NCBI GenBank assembly: GCA_029239785.1
Contig: JARBUG010000076.1
Span: 1 to 34,841, forward strand
Origin: Symbiobacteriaceae bacterium
GTDB lineage: Bacteria; Bacillota; Sulfobacillia; Symbiobacteriales; Symbiobacteriaceae
Length of the DNA stretch: 34,841 bases
Direction of reading: 5' to 3'
Part shown: in pieces, positions 23,240 through 32,023 of the stretch
Layout of the letters: each line of letters opens with the position of its first letter
Numbering within the stretch: position 1 is the stretch's first letter
Made by a program: the position numbers and the translations under genes
Notes under the pieces: model-generated
Told to the model about the DNA's origin: nothing
Seen by the model: the letters and a program-made list of their open reading frames with translations, nothing else
Databases searched by the model: none

Positions 23240-23281
23240 GCACCGTATAGTATAGTATCTATACCTTACAAAAGTATAGAT
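23240..23281. promoter_or_regulatory. AT-rich promoter/operator region of the SARP gene
   Basis: ATCTATAC (23257-23264) and GTATAGAT (23274-23281) form a perfect 8-bp inverted repeat with a nine-base spacer. GTATAG and TATAG units are repeated directly at 23245-23255. On the minus strand TTGTAA, 16 bases and TATACG could form the SARP promoter overlapping these repeats. SARP regulators often bind direct heptamer repeats overlapping promoters, so autoregulation is plausible. Confidence 0.5.
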
Positions 23282-23310
23282 AATTCGTCGCGAATCGGTT
23301 GCAGGAATAG

Positions 23311-23346
23311 AAGAAGGGCAGCGGTCAGGTGACCACTGCCCTTCTT
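23311..23346 (-). terminator. Terminator-like hairpin after the giant surface-protein gene
   Basis: AAGAAGGGCAG pairs with CTGCCCTTCTT, continuing through a C-A mismatch into GGTCA/TGACC. On the minus strand the stem ends in CTTCTT and is followed by CTATTCC, so the T-rich tail is partly inside the stem. It lies nine bases past the stop codon. Confidence 0.7.
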
Positions 23347-23355
23347 GCGCATCCG

Positions 23356-26300
23356 TTACTTCTTGGAGCCCTTGGGCTGTCCGCTGGCGCCATCAAGCAC
23401 CCGAATGGTCGTGGTGCCGGTAAACGCGAGCCCGCCAGCTTCACCTGTCAGGGTGATCGGCACGGCATCGCCTGTGGCGAGCAGCGCAGCCACCGCCGCC
23501 CGGTCGAACTTGACCATGCGCTCGGGCAGACCATCGCCATCGGCGTCGGACGTGTTGCCGGAAACGGCGGTAGGTACCGCCCAACCCTGCTTGCCCAAGT
23601 AGGCGGCCACCGCTCCATTCAACCGGACCGAGGCCCCGTTGATGGCATTCGCCGAGTACGGCAGCGGGAATTCCACCCAGCAGGTGATCCATTCGCCGCC
23701 GCTCGTCCGGTTCAAGGTGCTCGGGTCGCACGCGATCTGCGCCTTGATCAGCACCTGATAGGTGACTGATCTGGTCGTGGTGTTGCCGGCCCGGTCGACG
23801 ACGGTGACGGTCAGGGTGTGGAAGCCCGCCTTGTCGGTCAGGTTGATCGCCTGGCCGTCCACCACCGCGTTGCCGTCCAGCGTGGCGGTGATGATGTCAA
23901 CACTTGAGAGCTCATCAGCGGCGGAGAAGTCTAGGGTCAGGGTCTGGTCGGTGGTGAAGACCTGCTTGTCCACGGGTGTGTGGAAGGTGATGGTCGGCGC
24001 CACCAGATCGATGTGGATGGAGCTGACGGTGGCGTCGGTCGTGTTGCCCGCCACGTCACGGGCGGTGCGGGTGACGGACTGGTCGGCACCGGCGTTCGGC
24101 AGGGTGACGGCCTCAGGGCAGCCGCCGTTCGGGTCGATGCCGGACGGGGTGTCGGCGCAGGTCCAGCTGATGGTGACCGGGGCGTTGTACCAGCCGTGGT
24201 GGTTGGGCGCCCGGTCCGGGGCACCGCTGATGGTCGGGTTGGTCAGGTCAAGCTTCACGGTGATGCTGCCCATGGCGCCCACGTTGCCGGCCCGGTCGGT
24301 GGCGTAGTAGGTGACCGTGGTGATCCCTTCCGCCGTGATCTCGGGGGCTGTGAAGTCGCCGCTGACGATGGTCGTGGCGATGGGCTGGGCGCCCGTGGCG
24401 CTGTAGGTGATCGTGTCGACGCCCGCGCCGCCCGCCTCGTCCGCTGCGCTGATGCGCACGTTCACCGGGTGGTTGACCCAGTGCGTGGGCGCCTCCGCCG
24501 CAGAGGTCGGGGACGTCAGGTCGATGTGGATGGAGCCGACGGTGACGGTGGTGGTGTTGCCCGCCACGTCACGGGCGGTGCGGGTGACCGACTGGCCGGC
24601 GCCGGCGGTGGGCAGGGTGACGGCCTCAGGGCAGCCGCCGTTCGGGTCGATGCCCGAGGGGCTGTCGGCGCAGGTCCAGCCGACGGTGACGGGTGCGTTG
24701 TACCAGCCGTACTGGTTCGGCGCCCGGTCCGGGGCACCGCTCAGGTCCGGGTTGGTCAGGTCGAGCTTCACGGTAATCGTACCGATGGCGCCAACGTTGC
24801 CGGCCACGTCGGTGGCGTAGTAGGTGATCGTGGTGATCCCTTCTGCTGTGATTTCAGGGGCGGTGAAGGCGCCGCTGACGGTGGTCGGGCCGATAGGCTG
24901 GGCGCCCTCGGCGCTGTAGGTGATGGCGGCGACGCCCGAGCCGCCCGCCTCGTCGGCTGCGGTCAGCCGCACGTTGACGGGATGGTTGACCCAGTGCTGC
25001 GGCGCCTCGGCCGCGGCCGTCGGGGCGGTCAGGTCGATGCGGATGGTGACGGAGCGAGTCTGGCTCACGTTACCTGCGGCATCGGTCGTGAAGTAGGTCA
25101 GGGTGGTGACGCCTTCGGTCTTCACTTCGACCTGCGTGATCTCCTTCGGCAGAGCGATGGGGTCGTAGTTCTCGGCGCCCGCGGCCGACACGGTGATCGA
25201 GGCGATGCCCGAGCCGTTGGCGTCGTCAAGGGCGCTGAAGCTGACGGTGACGGGCTGGTTCTGCCAGGCAGCAGGGGCGCCTGCCGTCACCTGGGGCTTC
25301 GTCTTGTCGATGCGCACCGTGACGGTCTGGGGCGCTCCGGCGTTGCCCGCCACGTCCGTGGCAAAGTAGGTGACGGTGGTGACGCCTTCGGCGGTGATCT
25401 GGAAGTTGGCTGCGTCGCCGGGGACGGTTTTGGCGGCGATCGTCTGGGCGCCCGCAGCGCTGTAGGTGACGGAGGCCACACCGGAGCCGCTCGGCTCGTC
25501 GGCAGCGGTAATGCTGACCGCAGCGGGCTGGTTGGTCCAGGCCGCGGGCGCAGTGGCGGCAGCCGTCGGCGCCGTGCGGTCGAGCATGACGACCATGGTG
25601 CCGGTGGCGCTCACGTTGCCGGCGTTATCCGTGGCGTAGTAGGTGATGGTCGTCTGGCCGGGGGTGCTGATCTGAATGGTGACGGTGTTGCTCGCCAGCG
25701 TGACGGCCTCCATGGGCTGGGCGCCGGTGGCGGCGTAGGTGATGGAGGCGATGCCCGAGAGGTTGTCGACGGCCGTCACCTGGACCGCGGCCCGGCTGTT
25801 CTGCCAGGATTCGGGCTTGATGGCCGTGGTCTGCGGGGCCGTGCGGTCAATGAAGACCTGACCCGTGCGGGCCGCTTCCAGATTCCCCTTGGCGTCGCGG
25901 GCCTGGTAGGAGAGGGTCGTGACGCCTTCGGCGGTGATTTCGATGTTCGCTGCAGCGCCGGCGATGGACGTCTGCGGCATGGGCTGTGCGCCGGTGGCGC
26001 CGACCATGATCGCTGCGACGCCCGCACCGCCCACGTTGTCAATGGCGTTCAGGCTGATGGTGGCGTTCGCCTTCTGCCACCCGACCGGGAAGGCGGCGAT
26101 GGTAACCGGAGCGACTGCGTCGGCCGGCGGCTCGGGCTCGCTGCCATCGGGCGGCAGTTCGTCGGCGCTGGCAGCGGAGACGAAGGCGTTGGCCAGGGAA
26201 GCTGCGCTGCCCACCGGGTCGGCCAGGTTCAGGTCGAGGGCCATGGTCCGGGCCTGGCCCATGAAGACGCCGTTGACACGCACGGCAAACCTGCCGGTGA

Positions 26301-29300
26301 AAAGGGCGCCCAGTTCGGCCTCAAAGCTCGCCGTGTTGACGTTGACGACCTGGTTCAGGCCCAGGCGGTCGATCTGGTCAACCAGTTCGGGCAGTGCGCC
26401 CAGCGTGCGGTTCAGTTCGATGAGTAAGAACTCCGCCGCCCGCAGCCCTTCGCGCAGACCGGCCTGAATTACCAGTTGCGGCGCGACCAGCGGGTGCAGG
26501 TCCAGGTTGACCGGGATGTTCTGCAGGTCCTGCGACGCCTTTTTGAGGGCGGCACTGGCGTCGTTATAAATCTGCTGCCGGAGGTTCTTTTTGTCGAGCA
26601 GCGGCGCCAGCTTCGAGTTCAACTCGTTCCGGAGGGTCCGGAGCCCCTCCTCGGTCAGCCACAGGAAGTCAGAGGCGATCGTGAGTCCCACGTCTGCCGC
26701 ACCCTTGGCGGTCTGCAGGGCTGCCCACTTGATGCCAAAGCCGGCCGCATTCCAGAACTTGTCCCAATCGTTCAGGCCGTTGTACCAGTTCTCCAGATCA
26801 CGAATCTGCCGGCTCAGGTCATCGAGGACCCAGCGGGCGTTGTTCACGTCGGTGCGGGCTTTGCTCAGTTCCCGCTCGGCGTCGTAGAGTCTCCCGCGGA
26901 AATCCTGCTCCAGGGCGGCTACGGCGTCGAGCACATCGTCCAGGGCGTCTATGGCCGCCTGGAGTGCCGCCTCGGCGTCGCGCACGGCCTGCTGGGCTGC
27001 CAGCCGGTCACGCTCCGCCAGCGCCCGCGCCTCGCGGATGGTGACGTCCATGTTGGCGACGTCGCGCTTGGCCTGATCGATCAACGCCAGGGCGCCGATG
27101 ATCTGCGACCGGGCGCCGTCGGCCAGGGCGTTCACGGCCTTCTTGGTCTCCCCGTTCAGGAACTCTACCACGTCGTCCTGCAGGGACCCCTTCACCATCA
27201 CCTTGTCAGGCGTGAAGGTAAAGAAGAGCTGGGTGGCGTGGTAGCCGAGCATGGTGATCTGGCCGTCATAGCGGGCGGTCACCTGTCCGCCCTTGAGGAG
27301 CAGGGTCAGGTTCGCCTTGGCCACCCCGGGCAGGTCCATTTTCGTGTTGCCCGCCAGGCCGTCGTTCTGCAACTGCACCGAGATGTCGGAGAGGGTGTGT
27401 CCGGCAACGGTCAGGTTCCCCTTGAAGTTGCCGGTGATGCTGCCGTTGCTGTGAATGGTCAGGTCGGAGGCCGCCAGGGGCGAGCCCAGCACCTGCATGC
27501 TGCCGGTGCCCGTCAGGCCATTTTCGGTCAGCGTCAGGTTGGTGTTGGTGGCAAAACCGAAGAGGTCCAGGCTGCTCTGGGCCGTGGCCGTGAGCTTCCC
27601 CTGCGGCGTGATGCGCAGATCTTTCAGGTCAAGCACGGTGATGCCGGGCAGCGTCAGCTTGGCAGTGCCGGCAAAGCCGTTCTGGTCCAGCGTGAGGGCG
27701 ACGTTGCTCAGCCCAAAGCCGGCGACGCCGAAGACTTCGTTTGCGCCCTGCCGGTAGCTGCCGGTGACGCCGCCCGTCGGGGAGACGGTCACGTCAAACC
27801 GGGCGCTGTTGCCGAGCAGGTTAAAGCTGCCCTGACCGCTCAGGGTGGCGCCGTTCAGGGTCAACTGCAGGTTCGAGACCTGCTGGCCCGCGATGGTCAG
27901 GCTTGTGGTGGCACTGCCGTTCACCTGGCCGGTCAGGAGCCCGACCTGCAGGTCGAACTTCACCATGGTGCCGGCCACATCGATCATGGTGGTGCCATGC
28001 AACAGGCCGTCCTGGCGGAGTTCCAGGCTGGTGCTGCTCAGGGTCCGGCCCGCGATGACCAGGTTCCCCTCGTACTTGCCAAAGAGCAGGCCCGAGGACT
28101 GGAGGTTGTACCTGGCCTTCAGCTTGGACTCGAGAATAGGAATCTCGAGGTCGCCGTGGAGGCCGTCGTCCTTGATTTCGCCTGCGGCCAGGGTCAGCTT
28201 GCCCAGGGGGCCCAGGTCGACGCCGCCCTCCCAGGTGCCGCTCACGACATGGCCTTCACTATCTACATCAAAGGTGGCAGCGACGATGCCGCCCATGGGC
28301 AGCACCAGGAAGCCGCTGCCGGTGAAGGACTCGTCCTCCCGCACGGTGCCGGTGAAGTCGATCACCTCAAACCCGGCCACCTGCATGGCCGCGGGCGTGG
28401 GCAGATCGCCTTCCCAGTGGGTCAGCGTCAGGTCGAAGAGCGAAAAGCCCAGCGTGCCGCCGGCACCGACCTTGAACTCCACCCCTTCGCCCACGCTGGC
28501 GCCGCCGCTCAGGCTGAAGCTCATGGGCAGCGAGAGCGAAGCCAGTTGGGTCTCATGCTCCTCATCATAGGCGCCGTGGCCGGCGAGCAGCAGCAGCGTG
28601 CTGGCCTTCAGCCGGCCTTCCAGCCGCCCGCCCAGGCCGAGTTCAGCCTGTCCTTCCGCACCGATTTCAAAGTTCGTGCCGATGCCCGTCGCGACGGGCA
28701 GCGTGTAGGCCTTCAGCAGGTCGATCATAGTATCTTCGGTGACCGACCCGATCTGGCTGATGGCACTGTCGATCGCGCTGCGCACGGTGTCGAGGTTGCC
28801 GCTGCGGGCGCCCTCCACCACGCCGGTCAGCACCGGTACGACGCGCTGGGCATGGTTCTCCATCAGTTCCAGAATCGTGCCCAGGGGTACCTCTTCCATG
28901 CCGGTCATCACCAGGGGGGAGCCGGCGAACATGAAGGTGACGGTGGTGTCGTTCAGCATGCCGAGGGAGATGGTCTGCAGTTCCTCGGTCAGCGAGTGCC
29001 ACTCCGCCTGGGTGGTGACCGGCTTCGGGCCGGTTCCGGTCGGCGTGGGCGGGTTGACCCGCGTAATGCCGGTGGCGAGGGAGCCGGCCCCTGCCACGGC
29101 GGTGGTGACGACGCGTGCGGCAGCCTCCACGGCCTTCAGCAACGCTTCCGGGTCGTCGCGCAGCGTCTCAATGGCAGCGCCGACGGGAATCTCGACGGCA
29201 TGGTTGATGATGGGGATGTTCTGCGGCGCTCCGGAGCCGCCGCCCGCCGTGCCGCTCGGCTCACCGGCCAGGGCTACTTCGTATTCAAAGGAGACGGACA

Positions 29301-30678
29301 GATCGGTGGCGGCTTCGACCAGGTTGGCGAAGACGTCTTCGACCAGCTTTGTCGCAGCGGTGCCCGCCTGTGCGGCGATCTGATCGACGGCTGCCGCACT
29401 CTTGCCTTCCAGGACGGCCGTGGAGAGGTCCTCCACCGTTTCGCCCATGGTCAGGCCGATGCCGAGGAAGAGCGCCAGGTTATCAGCACCCATGGCCAGG
29501 TAGGACTCCAGGGGCAATGAGGCCGTCATGAAGCCGCTGGCGGAGGCGCCGGCGATGCTGGTATCCCACATGCCGAGACCCAGGGCGCCCTCGGCGCCCA
29601 CGCTGAGCCCGATTTCGCCCAGCTCTTCTTCCACCTGCGACAGATACTCCAGGCCGGCCATAACAACGGCGGCGGCCTTTTCAGGGTCCAGGTGGTCGGT
29701 GAGCGCTGTTGCCCCCTCCTCCTGGGCCGCCGTCAGCATGGCATCGGCGGCGCCCTGAATCACTTCACCAATGCGGAAGGGCTTCACCTCGAAGGTCAGC
29801 GCAGCTGTGCCTTCAACATCGGCCCGGGCGTAGTACTGCACGCCGCCGGCCAGCCCCACGGAGACCTCGGCCTCCAGGAAGATGGCGTCGGGGTCGTTCG
29901 CCGCCAGCGCCACCTTGACCCACTGCCCGTTGATCTGCACAAAGGTTTCGCCCGTCAGCGACGGCGCCGGGGTTGTGAGCGGCGCGCTCAGGCTGGGCGC
30001 CAGCATTTGCCGGGCCTGCATGTGGGTGTAGCCGACCGCCAGGTCGACAAAGGCGACGACCGGGCCGCCCTCGTTGGCAAACCGCTCGGCAGGAACGCCG
30101 CAGAGCGGGTCTGCGTTGCTAATGCCCGCTGTCACCCGGCTCCCCGCCGGGCCGATGACGGTCACGCAGAGCGACAGGTTCGCCCCCGCCCGCATCAGGC
30201 GGACCCGGCCGGTGGGCAGGGTGAAGGCGATTTCGCCATCGACCACGAGGGGCGAGTTGGCCAGGGTGGCGAAGGCCTCCTTGGCCGCCTGCCCGGCGAT
30301 TTCATTCAGGATGGCCGTGGCCATCGTCCCCTGGTCGAGGGCGTTTTCCACCGTGCCTTCGACGTTGCCCCGGAAGGGGTCTTGCAGGTCGCTGATGATC
30401 GGAACTTTGCCCTGGCTCAGGGCGCTCAGGGTCGATTGTGCGGCCGTTGCGGCACCTGTCAGACCGGTGTCGTTCAGCGCCTGGTTGACAAGGCTTTGCA
30501 GAGGCGCCGTCAGGTCACCCCATACACCGCCGCCCAGTGTCGACAGCTGATAGCCAGGCTGAGCTGCCGCTGCCGTCGCCTGGGCCGCTGCCGAGATTGG
30601 TGACGCCACCGCCACCCACACAGCCAGCAGTAACGGAAGGACGGTGCGCATCAGACGAACGGCCCGGATTCTTCGCAT
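23356..30678 (-). CDS. Giant secreted multidomain surface protein (2440 residues)
   Basis: Probably an exported cell-surface or envelope protein; function unknown. The N-terminus (MRRIRAVRLMRTVLP, a hydrophobic stretch, then SAAAQA) is a Sec signal peptide with cleavage near residue 33. Residues about 40-850 are an unrecognised alpha/beta region. Residues about 850-1170 are beta-strand repeats of roughly 50 residues (pattern GLxGxxxLxxxG, NLTVAGHTLSDISVQL). Residues about 1165-1400 are long helices and coiled coil. A Pro/Asp/Glu linker (DGSEPEPPADAVAP) leads to about nine Ig-like/OmpL47-type modules (about 1520-2240) with TTITYYATDVAGNVG and W-x-N-x-PV signatures. The C-terminal domain (about 2290-2430) has DADGDGLPERMVKFDR. 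There is no LPXTG, SLH domain or C-terminal membrane helix, so anchoring is unclear. ATG 30678 has GGGGTGA six bases ahead. Confidence 0.88.
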   Translation of the reverse strand: MRRIRAVRLMRTVLPLLLAVWVAVASPISAAAQATAAAAQPGYQLSTLGGGVWGDLTAPLQSLVNQALNDTGLTGAATAAQSTLSALSQGKVPIISDLQDPFRGNVEGTVENALDQGTMATAILNEIAGQAAKEAFATLANSPLVVDGEIAFTLPTGRVRLMRAGANLSLCVTVIGPAGSRVTAGISNADPLCGVPAERFANEGGPVVAFVDLAVGYTHMQARQMLAPSLSAPLTTPAPSLTGETFVQINGQWVKVALAANDPDAIFLEAEVSVGLAGGVQYYARADVEGTAALTFEVKPFRIGEVIQGAADAMLTAAQEEGATALTDHLDPEKAAAVVMAGLEYLSQVEEELGEIGLSVGAEGALGLGMWDTSIAGASASGFMTASLPLESYLAMGADNLALFLGIGLTMGETVEDLSTAVLEGKSAAAVDQIAAQAGTAATKLVEDVFANLVEAATDLSVSFEYEVALAGEPSGTAGGGSGAPQNIPIINHAVEIPVGAAIETLRDDPEALLKAVEAAARVVTTAVAGAGSLATGITRVNPPTPTGTGPKPVTTQAEWHSLTEELQTISLGMLNDTTVTFMFAGSPLVMTGMEEVPLGTILELMENHAQRVVPVLTGVVEGARSGNLDTVRSAIDSAISQIGSVTEDTMIDLLKAYTLPVATGIGTNFEIGAEGQAELGLGGRLEGRLKASTLLLLAGHGAYDEEHETQLASLSLPMSFSLSGGASVGEGVEFKVGAGGTLGFSLFDLTLTHWEGDLPTPAAMQVAGFEVIDFTGTVREDESFTGSGFLVLPMGGIVAATFDVDSEGHVVSGTWEGGVDLGPLGKLTLAAGEIKDDGLHGDLEIPILESKLKARYNLQSSGLLFGKYEGNLVIAGRTLSSTSLELRQDGLLHGTTMIDVAGTMVKFDLQVGLLTGQVNGSATTSLTIAGQQVSNLQLTLNGATLSGQGSFNLLGNSARFDVTVSPTGGVTGSYRQGANEVFGVAGFGLSNVALTLDQNGFAGTAKLTLPGITVLDLKDLRITPQGKLTATAQSSLDLFGFATNTNLTLTENGLTGTGSMQVLGSPLAASDLTIHSNGSITGNFKGNLTVAGHTLSDISVQLQNDGLAGNTKMDLPGVAKANLTLLLKGGQVTARYDGQITMLGYHATQLFFTFTPDKVMVKGSLQDDVVEFLNGETKKAVNALADGARSQIIGALALIDQAKRDVANMDVTIREARALAERDRLAAQQAVRDAEAALQAAIDALDDVLDAVAALEQDFRGRLYDAERELSKARTDVNNARWVLDDLSRQIRDLENWYNGLNDWDKFWNAAGFGIKWAALQTAKGAADVGLTIASDFLWLTEEGLRTLRNELNSKLAPLLDKKNLRQQIYNDASAALKKASQDLQNIPVNLDLHPLVAPQLVIQAGLREGLRAAEFLLIELNRTLGALPELVDQIDRLGLNQVVNVNTASFEAELGALFTGRFAVRVNGVFMGQARTMALDLNLADPVGSAASLANAFVSAASADELPPDGSEPEPPADAVAPVTIAAFPVGWQKANATISLNAIDNVGGAGVAAIMVGATGAQPMPQTSIAGAAANIEITAEGVTTLSYQARDAKGNLEAARTGQVFIDRTAPQTTAIKPESWQNSRAAVQVTAVDNLSGIASITYAATGAQPMEAVTLASNTVTIQISTPGQTTITYYATDNAGNVSATGTMVVMLDRTAPTAAATAPAAWTNQPAAVSITAADEPSGSGVASVTYSAAGAQTIAAKTVPGDAANFQITAEGVTTVTYFATDVAGNAGAPQTVTVRIDKTKPQVTAGAPAAWQNQPVTVSFSALDDANGSGIASITVSAAGAENYDPIALPKEITQVEVKTEGVTTLTYFTTDAAGNVSQTRSVTIRIDLTAPTAAAEAPQHWVNHPVNVRLTAADEAGGSGVAAITYSAEGAQPIGPTTVSGAFTAPEITAEGITTITYYATDVAGNVGAIGTITVKLDLTNPDLSGAPDRAPNQYGWYNAPVTVGWTCADSPSGIDPNGGCPEAVTLPTAGAGQSVTRTARDVAGNTTTVTVGSIHIDLTSPTSAAEAPTHWVNHPVNVRISAADEAGGAGVDTITYSATGAQPIATTIVSGDFTAPEITAEGITTVTYYATDRAGNVGAMGSITVKLDLTNPTISGAPDRAPNHHGWYNAPVTISWTCADTPSGIDPNGGCPEAVTLPNAGADQSVTRTARDVAGNTTDATVSSIHIDLVAPTITFHTPVDKQVFTTDQTLTLDFSAADELSSVDIITATLDGNAVVDGQAINLTDKAGFHTLTVTVVDRAGNTTTRSVTYQVLIKAQIACDPSTLNRTSGGEWITCWVEFPLPYSANAINGASVRLNGAVAAYLGKQGWAVPTAVSGNTSDADGDGLPERMVKFDRAAVAALLATGDAVPITLTGEAGGLAFTGTTTIRVLDGASGQPKGSKK
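24008..25033 (-). repeat. Tandem duplication of a 513-bp two-module unit inside the giant surface-protein gene
   Basis: The units 24008-24520 and 24521-25033 are nearly identical; two separate anchor sequences are offset by exactly 513 bases, or 171 codons. Each unit encodes one OmpL47-like module plus one module with TCADSPSGIDPNGGCPEA or a close variant. The exact multiple of three keeps the frame, and the high DNA identity points to a recent in-frame duplication. Confidence 0.85.
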
Positions 30679-30720
30679 TCCCTGTCACCCCGTTTACGTA
30701 AGGTTGGGAAATACGATAAA

Positions 30721-30757
30721 GCTGGCGTACACCGGTTTTACACCGGTGTGCGCCAGC
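30721..30757. promoter_or_regulatory. Leader hairpin between the giant surface-protein gene and the phosphoesterase gene
   Basis: Arms 30721-30735 and 30743-30757 form a 15-position stem with one G-T position and a seven-base loop. It lies 43 bases before the surface-protein start. On the minus strand it is followed by TTTATCGTATTT, so it could attenuate that gene. The G-T position pairs on plus-strand RNA but not on minus. It also contains repeated ACACCGG half-sites, so an operator role is possible. Confidence 0.5.
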
Positions 30758-30758
30758 C

Positions 30759-30787
30759 TTGTGAGCCCGCCCGTGGCGTGCTATAGT
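30759..30787 (+). promoter_or_regulatory. Sigma-A promoter of the phosphoesterase gene
   Basis: TTGTGA (30759-30764), a 17-base spacer and TATAGT (30782-30787) lie about 38 bases before the start codon. Both boxes are close to consensus. Confidence 0.7.
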
Positions 30788-30809
30788 CCTTTTTATGGAA
30801 TGAAAACAA
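30780..30809 (-). promoter_or_regulatory. Candidate promoter of the giant surface-protein gene
   Basis: On the minus strand TTGTTT (30809-30804), an 18-base spacer and TATAGC (30785-30780) precede the leader hairpin. The -10 box uses the same CTATAG palindrome as the opposing promoter, so the two promoters overlap and may compete. Confidence 0.4.
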
Positions 30810-30825
30810 AGCGAGGCCGGGACGC

Positions 30826-31965
30826 ATGCGAAACCGGGTCATCTTCTTCGGCATCTTCTTTGCCGTATATGGTGGAATCAGCTACTTCATCGGTCTGCAG
30901 GGGTGGCAGTGGCTAGGGGCCCTGGGCGGCGGTACGGCCCTTGGCCCCGCTGCCCCATGGGTATACTGGCTGGCGCTGGGGCTCGTGGCCGCGGCCTTCC
31001 CCGTCGCCCGGCTTCTCGCCCGCGGGTGGCCCCTCCCCCTGGTCAGCCTGCTGGCCCGGGTCGGTGCCTATTGGCTGCTGGCGCTGCTCTACGGGCTGCC
31101 CCTGCTGCTGCTGATTGAGGTTGCCGGCCTCTTCGTGCCCGCTGCTGTAACAGTGGTGGCAACCGGCGGCGTGTTGGCCGTCATCGCCGTGGCCGTCGTT
31201 TATGGGGCCTGGCGGGCCGGGCGCCCGGTCGTCGTCCGCCACGAAGTGGAGATCGCCAAGCCGGGGGGCCGGCACCCAGACCTGCATATCGTGCTCGTCT
31301 CCGATACCCATCTGGGCCTGATCAACGGCCCCCGCCAGGCCCGCCAGATGGTCGACATGGTGAACGCCCTGCAGCCGGACCTGGTGCTGCACGGCGGCGA
31401 CCTGATCGACGATGATATCCGGCCCTTCCTGGCGCACCGTATGGCCGATGAACTGCAGCGTCTGCGGGCGCCGCTGGGCACCTACGTCATCATGGGCAAC
31501 CACGACTTTGGCGAAGCGCATCCGCAGCAGTATCGCCGGGAGCTGGAGCGGGTCGGCATCAAGCTGCTGGTGGATGAATGGGCCGTGGTTGACGACAGCT
31601 TCTACATCATCGGACGAGATGATCTTTCGGGGAAGTGGCGCACGGGGCGCCCCCGGCTCCCCCTGGCTGACCTGATGCAGGGTGTGGACAGGTCGCTGCC
31701 GCTGATTTTGATGGACCATCAGCCGTCGCGGCTGGCGGAGGCGGAACAGGCCGGCATCGACCTGATGGTTTCGGGGCATACGCACCGCGGGCAGATGTTT
31801 CCCAACCACCTGGTGACGCGGCGGGTCTTTGAAGTGGACTGGGGCTACCTGAAGAAAGGCGCCATGCACGTGATTGTGTCGCTGGGGTTCGGCACGTGGG
31901 GGCCGCCGGTGCGCATCGGCAACTCGCCAGAGGTAGTCAGCATTCGGGTCCGATTTACGGGATAA
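30826..31965 (+). CDS. Membrane-anchored metallophosphoesterase (YkuE/YaeI-like)
   Basis: A predicted two-metal phosphoesterase of 379 residues. Residues 1-130 hold four hydrophobic membrane segments (about 5-24, 45-62, 72-100 and 105-128). The catalytic domain follows with the metal ligands in order: VSDTHLG (Asp160, His162), HGGDLID (Asp192), MGNHDFG (Asn225, His226), MDHQP, and SGHTHRGQ. This is the calcineurin-like set of the YkuE/YaeI group, some of which hydrolyse lipid A or peptidoglycan-lipid precursors or cyclic nucleotides; the substrate here is unknown. With four helices the catalytic domain is probably cytoplasmic or at the membrane face; topology was not resolved. GAGGCCGGG lies four bases ahead of the ATG. 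It has its own promoter and terminator, so it is monocistronic. Confidence 0.88.
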   Translation: MRNRVIFFGIFFAVYGGISYFIGLQGWQWLGALGGGTALGPAAPWVYWLALGLVAAAFPVARLLARGWPLPLVSLLARVGAYWLLALLYGLPLLLLIEVAGLFVPAAVTVVATGGVLAVIAVAVVYGAWRAGRPVVVRHEVEIAKPGGRHPDLHIVLVSDTHLGLINGPRQARQMVDMVNALQPDLVLHGGDLIDDDIRPFLAHRMADELQRLRAPLGTYVIMGNHDFGEAHPQQYRRELERVGIKLLVDEWAVVDDSFYIIGRDDLSGKWRTGRPRLPLADLMQGVDRSLPLILMDHQPSRLAEAEQAGIDLMVSGHTHRGQMFPNHLVTRRVFEVDWGYLKKGAMHVIVSLGFGTWGPPVRIGNSPEVVSIRVRFTG

Positions 31966-31971
31966 AGAAAC

Positions 31972-32004
31972 GACCGCCGGCACCCCATGGGGCGACCGGC
32001 GGTC
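31972..32004 (+). terminator. Terminator-like hairpin after the phosphoesterase gene
   Basis: GACCGCCGG (31972-31980) pairs with CCGGCGGTC (31996-32004), with an inner CCCC/GGGG pairing in the loop region. It starts seven bases after the stop. The tail TCGTTG is weak. The arms are the same nine bases as in the ugd terminator. Confidence 0.65.
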
Positions 32005-32023
32005 TCGTTGTATGTGCTGTTGA

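Noticed and set aside
26476-29520. A 1014-codon plus-strand open frame, with others at 23980-26427 and 29692-30603, opposite the giant surface-protein gene.
   Set aside because: They lack ribosome sites and recognisable domains, are rich in Gly/Arg/His/Gln typical of the antisense of GC-rich coding DNA, and lie wholly opposite a gene with signal peptide and clear repeats.
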